Positions 52,456 through 61,384 of a stretch of DNA of 64,000 nucleotides are shown piece by piece. Source of the DNA: JANQQJ01 sp046290575 (GTDB lineage: Bacteria > Pseudomonadota > Alphaproteobacteria > SMXS01). Below the pieces are notes generated by a model. It was not told the DNA's origin and did not search any database. It saw nothing but the letters and a program-made list of their open reading frames with translations. Each line of letters begins with the position of its first letter. Positions within the stretch are counted from its first letter, which is position 1. Location: positions 1-64,000 of the forward strand of contig JBKAGX010000011.1 in the NCBI GenBank assembly GCA_046290575.1. The letters run 5' to 3'. A program made the translations under genes and the position numbers.

Positions 52456-52554
52456 CACGGGTGTTGCTGCAAAAAGCCATCGACCCTTGACCCCGGGGCC
52501 CATCCACTCAGATTGATAGATCATGGATAGTGATTTTAAGTCTGGGAGGGACGC

Positions 52555-53448
52555 ATGGATAGAGACGAAAACAAGCCGGTAGATCGCCGCAGGTTTATGG
52601 TTGCCGGGGCTGCAGGATTGGCGGCTCTGGGTGCAGGGGCCGCGCTTGCCGAGACCGGCAAACCAGGAACCTATAGCTGGGAACAGGAGGGCAATGCTGG
52701 GCGATTCGCCGGCAAGTCCGTGCTGATCACCGGCGCGACATCCGGCATTGGTGCGGCGACGGCGCGTGCCTTTGCTGCTGAAGGCGCCAATGTGATGTTC
52801 TGCGGTCGCCGGGAGGCGCTGGGCGCGGAGGTCGAAAAGGGCATTCGCGACGCGGGCAACGAGGCGACCTATATGCGCGCTGATGTGCGCGAAAACGATC
52901 AGGTCAAAGCCTTCGCCGACGCTTGCGTTGACCGCTATGGCGGCATTGATATCGGGTTCAACAATGCAGGGATTGCCGGCCCGGCGGGTAGCTATGCTGA
53001 CGCGGCCCTGGATGGCACCGATGGCTACCATGATGTCATGAAAACTAATGTCGATGGGGTCTTCTATGCCATGCGCCATGAAATCCCGGTCATGCTGGAG
53101 CAGGGCCATGGCATCATCATCAACACCGCTTCCATGTTGGGCAGCAAGGGCTCGGCCGGCGTCGGTCCCTATAGTGCGACGAAGCATGCGGTCGTCGGGC
53201 TGACCCGCTCCGCAGCATTGCTTTACACCCGCCAGAATCTGCGGATTGTGTCGATTTCACCAGGCCCTGTTGATACGCCGCTTATGCGGGCCGGGGGTAA
53301 CGACTTGAGCCGCGTCGCCGCCGCCAACCCGAGCGGGCGGCTCGCGACTCCGGAAGAGATTGCCGAAATGGTCCTGGTTCTGGCCGCGCCGCATTCCGGC
53401 TTCGTCAATGGCGAGGACTTCAAGGTGGACGGAGGCGCATCGGCTTAA
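52555..53448 (+). CDS. short-chain dehydrogenase with twin-arginine signal
   Basis: A classical SDR (297 aa) with TGATSGIGAAT cofactor motif, NNAG (FNNAGIAG), catalytic Ser in TASMLGS and YSATK, preceded by an N-terminal DRRRFMVAGAAGLAALGAG-type twin-arginine signal with an ALA cleavage-like end (about residue 32). SDRs need NAD(P), so export folded with bound cofactor by Tat is possible but unusual. GGGAGGG precedes the ATG. A non-cleaved or vestigial signal is an alternative. Confidence 0.88.
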   Translation: MDRDENKPVDRRRFMVAGAAGLAALGAGAALAETGKPGTYSWEQEGNAGRFAGKSVLITGATSGIGAATARAFAAEGANVMFCGRREALGAEVEKGIRDAGNEATYMRADVRENDQVKAFADACVDRYGGIDIGFNNAGIAGPAGSYADAALDGTDGYHDVMKTNVDGVFYAMRHEIPVMLEQGHGIIINTASMLGSKGSAGVGPYSATKHAVVGLTRSAALLYTRQNLRIVSISPGPVDTPLMRAGGNDLSRVAAANPSGRLATPEEIAEMVLVLAAPHSGFVNGEDFKVDGGASA

Positions 53449-53534
53449 GGCTGCAGGAAGGGTTTCTTGCTGCCGACAGGCTTGTCTGCTAGCCCATCCA
53501 GCATTGCCGGAATGTAGCAGAAGGGTGCTGGTGG

Positions 53535-54950
53535 ATGTATCGCTGGTTGATTGTTGTGCCGACCATAGCTTTCTTGGCCTATGGCTTTACCAATCCGGCA
53601 TCAGTTGAACTTTTTCGTCCGGATTCTCCGCAATATGTGAACTTTGATCCCGTTCGTTCGGCTGGATACCCGGTGTTCTTGGACCTTGGCGTAGCCCTGA
53701 TGGGATCACTTGAGCTAGTGCCCTATCTGCAGCTCGTTCTGTTTGCGCTCGCAGCACTTTACCTGTCCCGTGAGATTCAGCTTTCGACAGGAAGTACCCT
53801 GCTGGCGACAGGGCTTGGCCTGGCGTTTTTGATCCACCCTAGGATTTATGGCCTGACGTTTCAGATCATTACTGAACCAGTCTTTATTGCCACGCTGATG
53901 GTGGCTTTAGGGCTGCTTATGAGATTGTTGCGGTTACCGAACTTGTGGGCGTTTGCTGCGTTTTCAGCCGTGGTTGGAATCGCGGCGACCATCAAGCCAG
54001 CGGCTCTGTCCTTTTTTCCGATTCTGATCCTCGTGTGGCTGCTTAGTTGGGTCGCGCTGGAGCGGCGACGGATTGCGGCGCTGGCGATTGTGGTTTTGCC
54101 AGCTCTGCTGACCCTTCTGGCTGAGCGCGCGTTCTACCAATCGGTCCATGGACCGGAGCGGATGTCGCTGACCGGCGTTCATGCATTTGCCAAGGCCGGC
54201 ATGGTCAACACGGATCACCAGTGGTCGGAACAGGACCTTGAGCGTCTGACACCAACCGAGCGCGCGTTGTTTGACAGCTTAGGTGCTGATTTGCAGCCTA
54301 TGCGTGATCTGATTTGGTCAACCGATCATTTTGGCCTAAAGCGAAATCTGACGTCGAGTTACGAGATATTTCTGCAGTATTTCTACCGACCCGATCTGCG
54401 AGAGAGGCTGATTGAAGAGAAGCAGGGTGACCTTGTCGCCGTATATGACAGCCTGGGAAGGATTGGATTACAAAGGCTTGAGCGTTCGGTCTTGGGTTAC
54501 GTCCGGCTCACGCTTGTCAATTATCGCGCGTTGTGGTCGGGCATGGTTCTGCAAACGCCATGGGGCCATCGTGCGAAGGTCCAGTTTCTGGCCGAAAGCA
54601 GACCGATCCCGTTTGACGGTACGGTACGTGGGGTGGACTTTGTGCGGCCGGCAAATCTTATGGCGATCCCTGTGAGTCTTGCGATCCCCGCAATCGGTGT
54701 TGCGACGTTGATCGCTATTGCCTTTGCGGTCTTCCAGTGGATGCGTCACAGGAAATTGCATTATGCGCTGGCGGTTTCTGCGTTGGTTGGTGCCCTTATT
54801 CATTTGAACTTTGGCGTCACGGCTGCGTTTGGAGTCTCAAACGCTCGCTACACGGTTGCTATGTGGCCAGCAGCGATTGTCTCGATGACGTTCTTGTTGA
54901 TGTACATGTGGGACATTTTCCGTAAGCGGTCTCGCCCCCAGATACTCTAA
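53535..54950 (+). CDS. polytopic membrane protein, glycosyltransferase family 39-like
   Basis: A 471-residue protein with about ten transmembrane helices and a periplasmic loop near residues 195-330. The early segment SVELFRPDSPQY with an Asp in the first loop and the hydrophobic layout resemble GT39/ArnT-like lipid-linked sugar transferases, but no decisive motif is seen. The codon wobble looks less GC-rich than in its neighbours. It converges with the Anbu gene (4-base overlap). Confidence 0.65.
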   Translation: MYRWLIVVPTIAFLAYGFTNPASVELFRPDSPQYVNFDPVRSAGYPVFLDLGVALMGSLELVPYLQLVLFALAALYLSREIQLSTGSTLLATGLGLAFLIHPRIYGLTFQIITEPVFIATLMVALGLLMRLLRLPNLWAFAAFSAVVGIAATIKPAALSFFPILILVWLLSWVALERRRIAALAIVVLPALLTLLAERAFYQSVHGPERMSLTGVHAFAKAGMVNTDHQWSEQDLERLTPTERALFDSLGADLQPMRDLIWSTDHFGLKRNLTSSYEIFLQYFYRPDLRERLIEEKQGDLVAVYDSLGRIGLQRLERSVLGYVRLTLVNYRALWSGMVLQTPWGHRAKVQFLAESRPIPFDGTVRGVDFVRPANLMAIPVSLAIPAIGVATLIAIAFAVFQWMRHRKLHYALAVSALVGALIHLNFGVTAAFGVSNARYTVAMWPAAIVSMTFLLMYMWDIFRKRSRPQIL

Positions 54951-55720
54951 ATCGAATTGTTCGGGCCCATCAGCTTCAGCAATGGTTCTTCCCAATCAGG
55001 ATCCGGCAGATTTCCGAAGGCGCGGTTGAGCGCCTCGGACCATGAATCGCTTAGCGAGTGGAAATAGGAATCACCTTCTTCGATCGTCCGGTTCATCGCG
55101 AGTTCAAGGCTATCGCGCTTGTAGACGACAAGACTCAGCGGCATACCCACCGACAGATTTGACCGGAGGGTTGAGGTCATGGAAATCAAGCCTAGTTTCA
55201 TCGCGTCCGTCAGGGGCGTTGAATAGGTCAAGAGCCGATCGAGGATTGGTTTGCCATATTTTGTTTCGCCAATCTGAAAGAAGGGTGTTTGCCGGCTGGC
55301 TTCAATGAAGTTGCCTGCTGAATAGATCTGGAACAGGCGCAGGCCACGGCCCCTGATCTGGCCGCCCAGAATAAGCGAGACATTGAAGCCGCCTGCGTCG
55401 GCGACCAATGCGTCGCCATACATGGAATGGACCTGTTTGACGGCTTCGCCGACCAGCCTGGCGGCGTCAAACATCGATTTCACGGTCAACAGGGTTTCTG
55501 TATTGCCGTCTGCGTTATCGATGCCCTCGCGCAGCAGGTTGATGACAGTCTGGCTGACCGACAAATTACCCGCACTCATCAGGACGATGACCCGCTCTCC
55601 GGGCACTTCCCAAACATGCATTTTCCGAAAGGTGGAGATGTGATCGACGCCGGCGTTGGTGCGCGAATCAGACAACATCACCATTCCGGACGACAGCAGC
55701 ATCCCTGCGCAATAGGTCAT
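54947..55720 (-). CDS. Anbu, bacterial proteasome-type peptidase
   Basis: A self-compartmentalising Ntn-hydrolase related to HslV and the proteasome beta subunit. It starts MTYCAGMLLSSGMVMLSDSRTNAG: Thr2 is the expected nucleophile after Met removal, and SDSRTNAG is the Anbu signature. IVLMSAGNLSVSQT is also typical. The 257-aa length is normal. It is the last gene of the four-gene set ATP-grasp, alpha-E, transglutaminase, Anbu, the standard association for this family; its physiological role is unclear, perhaps amide or peptide metabolism. Confidence 0.92.
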   Translation of the reverse strand: MTYCAGMLLSSGMVMLSDSRTNAGVDHISTFRKMHVWEVPGERVIVLMSAGNLSVSQTVINLLREGIDNADGNTETLLTVKSMFDAARLVGEAVKQVHSMYGDALVADAGGFNVSLILGGQIRGRGLRLFQIYSAGNFIEASRQTPFFQIGETKYGKPILDRLLTYSTPLTDAMKLGLISMTSTLRSNLSVGMPLSLVVYKRDSLELAMNRTIEEGDSYFHSLSDSWSEALNRAFGNLPDPDWEEPLLKLMGPNNSI

Positions 55721-55788
55721 GCGTACCCTCTCAATGTTGGAGCGGCGCGCACTATGGCGGTGCCATGTACGTTATGCAATCGTCGATA

Positions 55789-56610
55789 CTATTGTTGGTG
55801 AACGACGTCCATATCGGTAACGGCGACGCGGACCGCCAACCGTTCTTCACCGGCGCCGGTTCGAATGCCGCGAACGGGCGCGGCGTCTGCATAGTCCCGT
55901 CCGAGCGCAACGCGCACATATCCTTCGTGCGGGCTGACGCCATTTGCCGGATCAAACGCCACCCAACCCAGGTCGGGGACCAGGGTTTCAGCCCAGGCAT
56001 GGCTGGCCTGTTGTTGGTTGCCGTCTTCCGTTGCACACAGGTAGCCGCTGACATAGCGAGCCGGAAAGCCGGCAAGGCGGGCGCACGCCGTGAAGAGATG
56101 GGCGTGGTCCTGACACACACCGCGCCCTGCTTCCAGGGCCTCGGCGGCCGTAGTGTCGACATCTGTTTCGCCTGGAACATAGGCGACATCCTTGCGGATG
56201 CCGGTCATCAGAGCGTGCAGAAACTCTATCGGGTCGTCCGCGCGGTCGGAGGTCACGTCGGCCAGGAGTTCGCGCATCCGGTCGCTCGGTTCGGTCAGCT
56301 CGGTAGGCTGGAGAAGAAACAGCGCCCGCGAAGGTGGCCCCTCATAGGGCGTGACCCCTCCCGTGTCGGTGGTCTGAATAACACCTTGAACCTTTAGGGA
56401 CAAAATGTCGTGCTCGTCGTGAACGATCATTGTATGGACAATGTTACCGAAACCGTCCCGCCACACATGCAGCATGCGGCCGGCATCCACTGTCCAGTTC
56501 TGTACGCTTTGGCCAGCGCCGCTATAGGGCGTCAGCCGGATGTACTGAATTGAGTGCTTGTTCGGCTCCGAATAGGCGTATTCGGTTTTATGGTCGATTT
56601 TAATTTCCAT
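55789..56610 (-). CDS. transglutaminase family cysteine protease-like protein
   Basis: The papain-like transglutaminase core has the triad C166 (GRGVCQDHAHLF), H204 (ASHAWAETL) and D220 (GWVAFDPANG). An N-terminal Bact_transglu_N domain covers about 1-100 (DHKTEYAYSEPN, then SIQYIRLTPY). Such proteins accompany alpha-E and CP-ATP-grasp proteins and may hydrolyse the peptide they build. It precedes Anbu by 68 bases and follows the alpha-E gene by five bases. Confidence 0.92.
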   Translation of the reverse strand: MEIKIDHKTEYAYSEPNKHSIQYIRLTPYSGAGQSVQNWTVDAGRMLHVWRDGFGNIVHTMIVHDEHDILSLKVQGVIQTTDTGGVTPYEGPPSRALFLLQPTELTEPSDRMRELLADVTSDRADDPIEFLHALMTGIRKDVAYVPGETDVDTTAAEALEAGRGVCQDHAHLFTACARLAGFPARYVSGYLCATEDGNQQQASHAWAETLVPDLGWVAFDPANGVSPHEGYVRVALGRDYADAAPVRGIRTGAGEERLAVRVAVTDMDVVHQQ

Positions 56611-56615
56611 CGGTC

Positions 56616-57563
56616 CTAGCTATTCAGCAGGAAGTTGTCGGCGATTTCCACACCCAGCCGCGCATTCCGCTCGACATAATCGGTCAGATACTCGTGCAGG
56701 CCCTGGTCGAAAATATGGTCTATCTTTCCGAAGCGTAGCCGGGCGTGCGTTTCACCCGCCAGCCGGTGGCACTCATGCCGCTGTCCATAGTGCCCGGCCA
56801 GAGCGTCAAGATGGTGGGTGATTTCGTTTTGACAATGGTGCAGCGAACGCGGCATGGCCTCGACGAGGATCAGAAGTTCTGCGACGTGCATGGGCTGGAC
56901 GTCTGTGCCATAGAGCGCGCGGTAATTTCGGAACGCACTGACAGACCGCAGCAGCGCCGCCCACTGATAGTAGTCCGTGGCGCCGCCAATGTCCTCACCC
57001 TGGGGTAATAGGACATGATATTTGACGTCGAGGATTCTTGCCGTGCTGTCGCCGCGCTCAACAAACGTTCCTAAACGCGTGAAGTGAAACGCTTCATCCT
57101 GAAGCATGGTGCCAACCGAGACACCGCGAAACAGGCTTGACCGTTCCTTGACCCAGTCGAAAAATTGCTGTGGGCCTGTGGCATGGATGCGGGCCTCGGT
57201 CATATCCCGGATTTCGATCCAGGTCGTGTTCAGGCTCTGCCAGACTTCGCTGGGCACTGCATGCCGCATGGCACGGCAGTTTTCGCGCGCGGCATGAATG
57301 CATGAATAGATGCTAGAGGGGTTGTCGGGATCGAGAGCCATGAAGGCGAGGACACTTCGGTCATCGGCCTGATCATAGGCATCAGGGAAAATTTCGTCGC
57401 CGCCGGAAATCGTCACGACCGACTTCCATTGGGTCTCGGCGCTTTCCGGTGTCGTCGGCATCATCGACAGGCGGTGCGCGACATCCAGGATACGCGCATG
57501 GTTCTCCGCCCGCTCAATATACCGGCCCATCCAGTACAAATTGTCTGCAGTTCGGCTTAGCAT
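56616..57563 (-). CDS. alpha-E domain-containing protein
   Basis: An all-helical protein (315 aa) of the alpha-E family. It starts MLSRTADNLYWMGRYIERAE, an almost invariant opening, and contains HFTRLGTFVERGDSTARILDVK-type sequence (quoted in part: LGTFVERGDSTARILD). The family always lies next to CP-ATP-grasp and transglutaminase genes and is thought to be part of the same peptide-synthesising machinery. The start is ten bases after the ATP-grasp stop. Confidence 0.93.
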   Translation of the reverse strand: MLSRTADNLYWMGRYIERAENHARILDVAHRLSMMPTTPESAETQWKSVVTISGGDEIFPDAYDQADDRSVLAFMALDPDNPSSIYSCIHAARENCRAMRHAVPSEVWQSLNTTWIEIRDMTEARIHATGPQQFFDWVKERSSLFRGVSVGTMLQDEAFHFTRLGTFVERGDSTARILDVKYHVLLPQGEDIGGATDYYQWAALLRSVSAFRNYRALYGTDVQPMHVAELLILVEAMPRSLHHCQNEITHHLDALAGHYGQRHECHRLAGETHARLRFGKIDHIFDQGLHEYLTDYVERNARLGVEIADNFLLNS

Positions 57564-57572
57564 TGGATAACC

Positions 57573-58997
57573 TCAGGCCTCCAGAACCCACGTGTCTTTG
57601 GTCCCGCCACCCTGGCTTGAGTTCACGACCAGTGACCCTTCGCGCAGGGCGACACGGGTCAGGCCGCCAGGAACGACATGAACTTCTTCCCCGCTCAGGA
57701 TAAACGGCCGCAGGTCGACGTGGCGGGGGGCGATGCCCTTGTCCACAAAGGTGGGGCAGGTGCTCAATGCCAGCGTTGGCTGGGCAATGTAGGACTCAGG
57801 CCGGGCTTTGATCCTGTCAGCAAACTGTTCCTGTTCCGCCTTGGTCGAGGACGGGCCGACGAGCATGCCATAGCCGCCGGACCCGTGAACTTCTTTGACG
57901 ACCAAATCCGCCAGATTCTCCAGCACGTAGGTTTGTTCGTCAGGTTTGCGGCAGTCATAGGTCGGAACGTTCTTTAGGATCGGTTCCTCACCCAGATAGA
58001 AGCGCACGATATCCGGCATGTATATGTAGATCGCCTTGTCGTCGGAAATCCCGGTGCCAATTGCATTGGTGATGGAAATATTGCCGGCGCGATAGGCGCT
58101 CAACAGACCGGGTACGCCGAGGGTTGAATCCGTTCGGAATGCCAGCGGATCCAGGAATGGATCGTCCAACCGGCGGTAGATGACGTCGACACGGCGGGGG
58201 CCTTCCGGCGTGCGCATGAACACTTCGCCTGTATCCACAAACAGATCCTGACCTTCCACGAGCTCGACGCCCATTTCTTCGGCCAGATAAGCGTGTTCGA
58301 AATAGGCACTGTTATAAATACCCGGGGTCAGCACCGCGACGGAGGGTTTGTCAACGTGCGCAGGCGCGATACTGCGAAGGGTCTTCAGCAATTGCGTCGG
58401 GTAGGTTTCCACCGGTGCGATGCGATGCTTGGAAAAGATGTCAGGGAACAACCGCATCATCACTTCACGGTTTTCCAGCATGTAAGCGACGCCAGACGGG
58501 GTCCGGGCATTGTCCTCCAGGACATAGAAATCGTTCTCACCGGTGCGCACCATATCGATGCCGATGATGTGAGCGTAGATGTTGCGCGGCAGGTCGAGCC
58601 CGACCATCTCGGGCCTGAACTGGTCGTTGCGCATCACCAGTTCAGGCGGAACGATTCCGGCCTGCAGGATTTCCTGGTCGTGATAGATGTCATGAATAAA
58701 GGCGTTGATGGCGCGAACACGTTGCATGGCGCCTTTTGACAGCAGCGACCACTCGTCAGCCCCAAAAATCCTGGGGACGATATCAAAAGGGATGAGGCGT
58801 TCCGGATCGCCACCTTCGGTATAGACGGAAAAGGTAATACCCAAACGCCGAAACATGGTGTCCGCTTCTTGGCGTTTGCGTTCAAGCTCCGCAGGGTCCG
58901 CGTCGTGGAGCCAACGATGAAGCCGACCGTAGACCTGGCGCGGCGGCTCGCCGGGCTGGGCCATCTCATCAAATACCATTTTATTGAGCGTTTCCAT
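57573..58997 (-). CDS. circularly permuted ATP-grasp protein
   Basis: A 474-residue member of the DUF404/DUF407/DUF403 circularly permuted ATP-grasp family. Characteristic segments are RVRAINAFIHDIYHDQEILQ, DNARTPSGVAYMLENR and VKEVHGSGGYGMLVGPSS. It should ligate amino acids in an ATP-dependent way, forming an unknown peptide. The gene opens the four-gene Anbu operon and begins 158 bases from the divergent GT2 gene. Confidence 0.93.
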   Translation of the reverse strand: METLNKMVFDEMAQPGEPPRQVYGRLHRWLHDADPAELERKRQEADTMFRRLGITFSVYTEGGDPERLIPFDIVPRIFGADEWSLLSKGAMQRVRAINAFIHDIYHDQEILQAGIVPPELVMRNDQFRPEMVGLDLPRNIYAHIIGIDMVRTGENDFYVLEDNARTPSGVAYMLENREVMMRLFPDIFSKHRIAPVETYPTQLLKTLRSIAPAHVDKPSVAVLTPGIYNSAYFEHAYLAEEMGVELVEGQDLFVDTGEVFMRTPEGPRRVDVIYRRLDDPFLDPLAFRTDSTLGVPGLLSAYRAGNISITNAIGTGISDDKAIYIYMPDIVRFYLGEEPILKNVPTYDCRKPDEQTYVLENLADLVVKEVHGSGGYGMLVGPSSTKAEQEQFADRIKARPESYIAQPTLALSTCPTFVDKGIAPRHVDLRPFILSGEEVHVVPGGLTRVALREGSLVVNSSQGGGTKDTWVLEA

Positions 58998-59022
58998 TTA
59001 TTGCGTCTTCATTGTGCACATA

Positions 59023-59039
59023 TTGCTGCAGTGCAGCAA
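59023..59039. promoter_or_regulatory. palindrome upstream of the Anbu operon
   Basis: TTGCTGC and GCAGCAA form a perfect 7-bp inverted repeat around AGT, 26 bases from the ATP-grasp start. It fits the pattern CTGC-N3-GCAG reported for PhaR-type regulators, but this match is short and the regulator is not known. Confidence 0.4.
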
Positions 59040-59155
59040 GTCAAGTAAACGCAGGAAACTCCTCGATTGTTCCACAGGCGTCGCATTTCACCTTCCACAA
59101 TGTCGCAGAAGGACGCATCCTGTCACCCTTGCTGTGAAATGCCTGCGCGTGAAAA

Positions 59156-60109
59156 ATGACTGAGACACTTCCATCCGATCTCGACATCGCCGTCCTGATA
59201 CCCTGCTACAATGAGGCGATTGCGATACCGGCGGTGATTGCCGACTTTAAGGCAGCATTGCCGGGCGCCCGTATTTATGTGTTCGACAATAACTCAAAGG
59301 ATGACACGTCAGGCGTTGCAAAAGCGGCGGGGGCAATTGTCAGAAACGAGCCGCTGCAGGGGAAGGGTAACGTTGTACGCCGCATGTTCAGCGATATCGA
59401 TGCCGACGTCTATGTAATGGTCGACGGCGACGATACCTATGATGCGGCCAGCGCCCCCCGTCTTGTTGCTGCCTTGCTTGATGATCAGCGGGATATGGTC
59501 GTTGGTGCCCGGGTCGATGACGCGAACAAGGATGCCTACAGATTTGGCCACCGCTTCGGCAATGCGATGCTGACGGGGCTGGTGGGCACGCTGTTCGGCA
59601 ACCGGTTCGGGGATATGTTGTCCGGTTACCGGGTTTTTTCGCGGCGTTTCGTGAAATCGTTTCCTGCGCTCTCCGCCGGCTTTGAGATCGAAACGGAACT
59701 CAATGTGCATGCGCTGGAACTGCGCATGAAAACTGCAGAAGTCGATACACCCTACAAGGAGCGTCCCGAGGGCTCAGTCAGCAAACTGAGCACATACCGC
59801 GATGGAATCCGGATCCTGCGGACAATCGGTTTCCTGGTGAAAGAAGAACGGCCGCTGCAGTTTTTTTCCGCCCTGTTCGGGGTCCTCGTTCTTCTGGCAC
59901 TCGGGCTGGGTCTGCCGGTTCTGCTCGACTTCATGCGTACCGGGATCGTCGACCGGTTTCCGACGGCGATCCTGTCGATGGTGCTGGTCCTGATGGCCTT
60001 TCTCAGCCTCGCTTGTGGACTGATCCTGGATACGGTCACGACCGGACGGCGGGAGATCAAGCGGCTGTCTTATTTGTCGCAGCCTGCGCCCGCCGCGCAT
60101 CCGGAATAG
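59156..60109 (+). CDS. glycosyltransferase family 2 (DPM1/GtrB-like)
   Basis: A GT-A glycosyltransferase (317 aa) with IAVLIPCYNEAIAIPAVI at the N-terminus, a DxD-like metal motif in VMVDGDDTYD and the SGYRVFSRRFVKSFP segment of the DPM1-like group. Two C-terminal transmembrane helices (about 235-260 and 270-297) anchor it. It probably transfers a sugar to undecaprenyl phosphate; GtrA-like protein follows after two bases and would flip the product. Confidence 0.9.
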   Translation: MTETLPSDLDIAVLIPCYNEAIAIPAVIADFKAALPGARIYVFDNNSKDDTSGVAKAAGAIVRNEPLQGKGNVVRRMFSDIDADVYVMVDGDDTYDAASAPRLVAALLDDQRDMVVGARVDDANKDAYRFGHRFGNAMLTGLVGTLFGNRFGDMLSGYRVFSRRFVKSFPALSAGFEIETELNVHALELRMKTAEVDTPYKERPEGSVSKLSTYRDGIRILRTIGFLVKEERPLQFFSALFGVLVLLALGLGLPVLLDFMRTGIVDRFPTAILSMVLVLMAFLSLACGLILDTVTTGRREIKRLSYLSQPAPAAHPE

Positions 60110-60111
60110 GG

Positions 60112-60525
60112 GTGGGCGGGCAAGCCCATAACGACCGCGCGGTTGTCGGCCAATTCATCCGCTTTGCGATCGTCGGGACCGTTGGGTTTGTTGTCGATGC
60201 TACGGTTCTTTATGCTCTGCTCTACGGCTTGGCCGCGGATCCTTACTCGGCCCGGGCCGGGTCATTCCTGTGTGCCGCGACCGTGACATGGTGGTTGAAC
60301 AGGACCTACACGTTTCCAGACGCACAATCACAGGCGGCCCACCGGCAATGGGCCTCTTTCATCGGTTTCATGCTGATGGGTGCCGCCGTTAACTACGGTA
60401 CCTATGTAGCGGTCGTGTTTTACGGGCCTGCGCACGCAGTCACGCCGTTGGCCGGTGTCGCCGCCGGGTCGATGGCGGGGCTGGCGGTCAACTTCACCAC
60501 CAGCAGGCTTTTCGTGTTCCGCTAG
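60112..60525 (+). CDS. GtrA family membrane protein
   Basis: A 137-residue protein with four membrane helices of the GtrA type: it contains RFAIVGTVGFVVDATVLY and, near the end, NFTTSRLFVFR, both diagnostic. GtrA proteins are proposed flippases for bactoprenyl-linked glucose. The GTG at 60112 is chosen because it follows the GT2 stop by two bases and gives family length; the frame back to 60013 lies inside the GT2 gene. It overlaps the enoyl-CoA hydratase stop by four bases, convergently. Confidence 0.87.
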   Translation: MGGQAHNDRAVVGQFIRFAIVGTVGFVVDATVLYALLYGLAADPYSARAGSFLCAATVTWWLNRTYTFPDAQSQAAHRQWASFIGFMLMGAAVNYGTYVAVVFYGPAHAVTPLAGVAAGSMAGLAVNFTTSRLFVFR

Positions 60526-61361
60526 TCAGACTTGACGCGCTCGAATTTGGGCGGGCGCTGGTCAAGGAACGCCTGGACGCCTTCTTTGAAGTCATCGCGG
60601 GCGGTGCTCTCGGCGATCCACTCCATGGTTTCGCCCAAGGCATCGCCCAGCGGCATTGTCAGATGCCGGTAGACCTGCCGTTTCATCATCATCAGCGAAT
60701 AGGGTGCGGCAGTGGCGGCCAGGTTCTCAATATAGGACCGCGCTTCTGCGGCGACGGACTCGGCCGGATAGAGCTTGTCCGCCAGCCCCATTTCCTTGGC
60801 TTCTGGGCCACGGATTTTGCGCGATGTCCACAGCAGGTCCAGTGTCTGCGAAACGCCGATCAGCCGCGGCAGAATCCAGCTCACACCATATTCGGCGACC
60901 AGCCCGCGTTGCGAGAAGGATGCGGTAATGACAGCTTCTTCCGCCACAAAGCGGATATCGCATAGCATGGCCAATACAAATCCCAATCCAGCGCATGGCC
61001 CATTGATTGCGGCGATAATCGGCTTGCGGACCGCCATCAGGTAGCTGTGCGCGATTTTGAAGTCTTCGCCCATCGCCGGGTCGCCGGGATCTGCATCGAG
61101 GCCGAAATCTTCAGCGCCTCGGCTGGCGGTGCCACCGGCTTCGCCAAGAGCGGAGAGTGCCTGCATGTCCATGCCAGCGCAGAAGCCACGGCCCTCGCCG
61201 GTGACAACGATGCCTACGACGGTTTCATCAGCCTCGGCCTGACCCACCGCGTGTTTCAGCTCGGCGAGCATTTTTCGGGTCAGGGCGTTCAGCCGGTCCG
61301 GTCGGTTGAACCGGATTTCGGCGACGGGTCCGTCGACGCTGTAGAGGATTTCTTCATACAT
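60522..61361 (-). CDS. enoyl-CoA hydratase/isomerase family protein
   Basis: A crotonase-fold protein of 279 aa. The oxyanion-hole segments are VVTGEGRGFCAGMDM and AINGPCAGLGFVLAML. One catalytic-type Glu is in LVAEYGVSW. It would act on an acyl-CoA in fatty-acid, amino-acid or aromatic degradation. The VOC-family gene lies 23 bases upstream, suggesting an operon. Confidence 0.9.
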   Translation of the reverse strand: MYEEILYSVDGPVAEIRFNRPDRLNALTRKMLAELKHAVGQAEADETVVGIVVTGEGRGFCAGMDMQALSALGEAGGTASRGAEDFGLDADPGDPAMGEDFKIAHSYLMAVRKPIIAAINGPCAGLGFVLAMLCDIRFVAEEAVITASFSQRGLVAEYGVSWILPRLIGVSQTLDLLWTSRKIRGPEAKEMGLADKLYPAESVAAEARSYIENLAATAAPYSLMMMKRQVYRHLTMPLGDALGETMEWIAESTARDDFKEGVQAFLDQRPPKFERVKSD

Positions 61362-61384
61362 GATTGGTTTCCTTCCCTTTGAGG

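Noticed and set aside
52134..52490. A 118-codon plus-strand frame
   Set aside because: It lacks a ribosome-binding site and crosses the inverted repeat; the 49-codon frame inside the same region has a much better start.
52327..53187. A 286-codon minus-strand frame
   Set aside because: It is antisense to the Tat SDR gene and crosses the inverted repeat; no motif was found.
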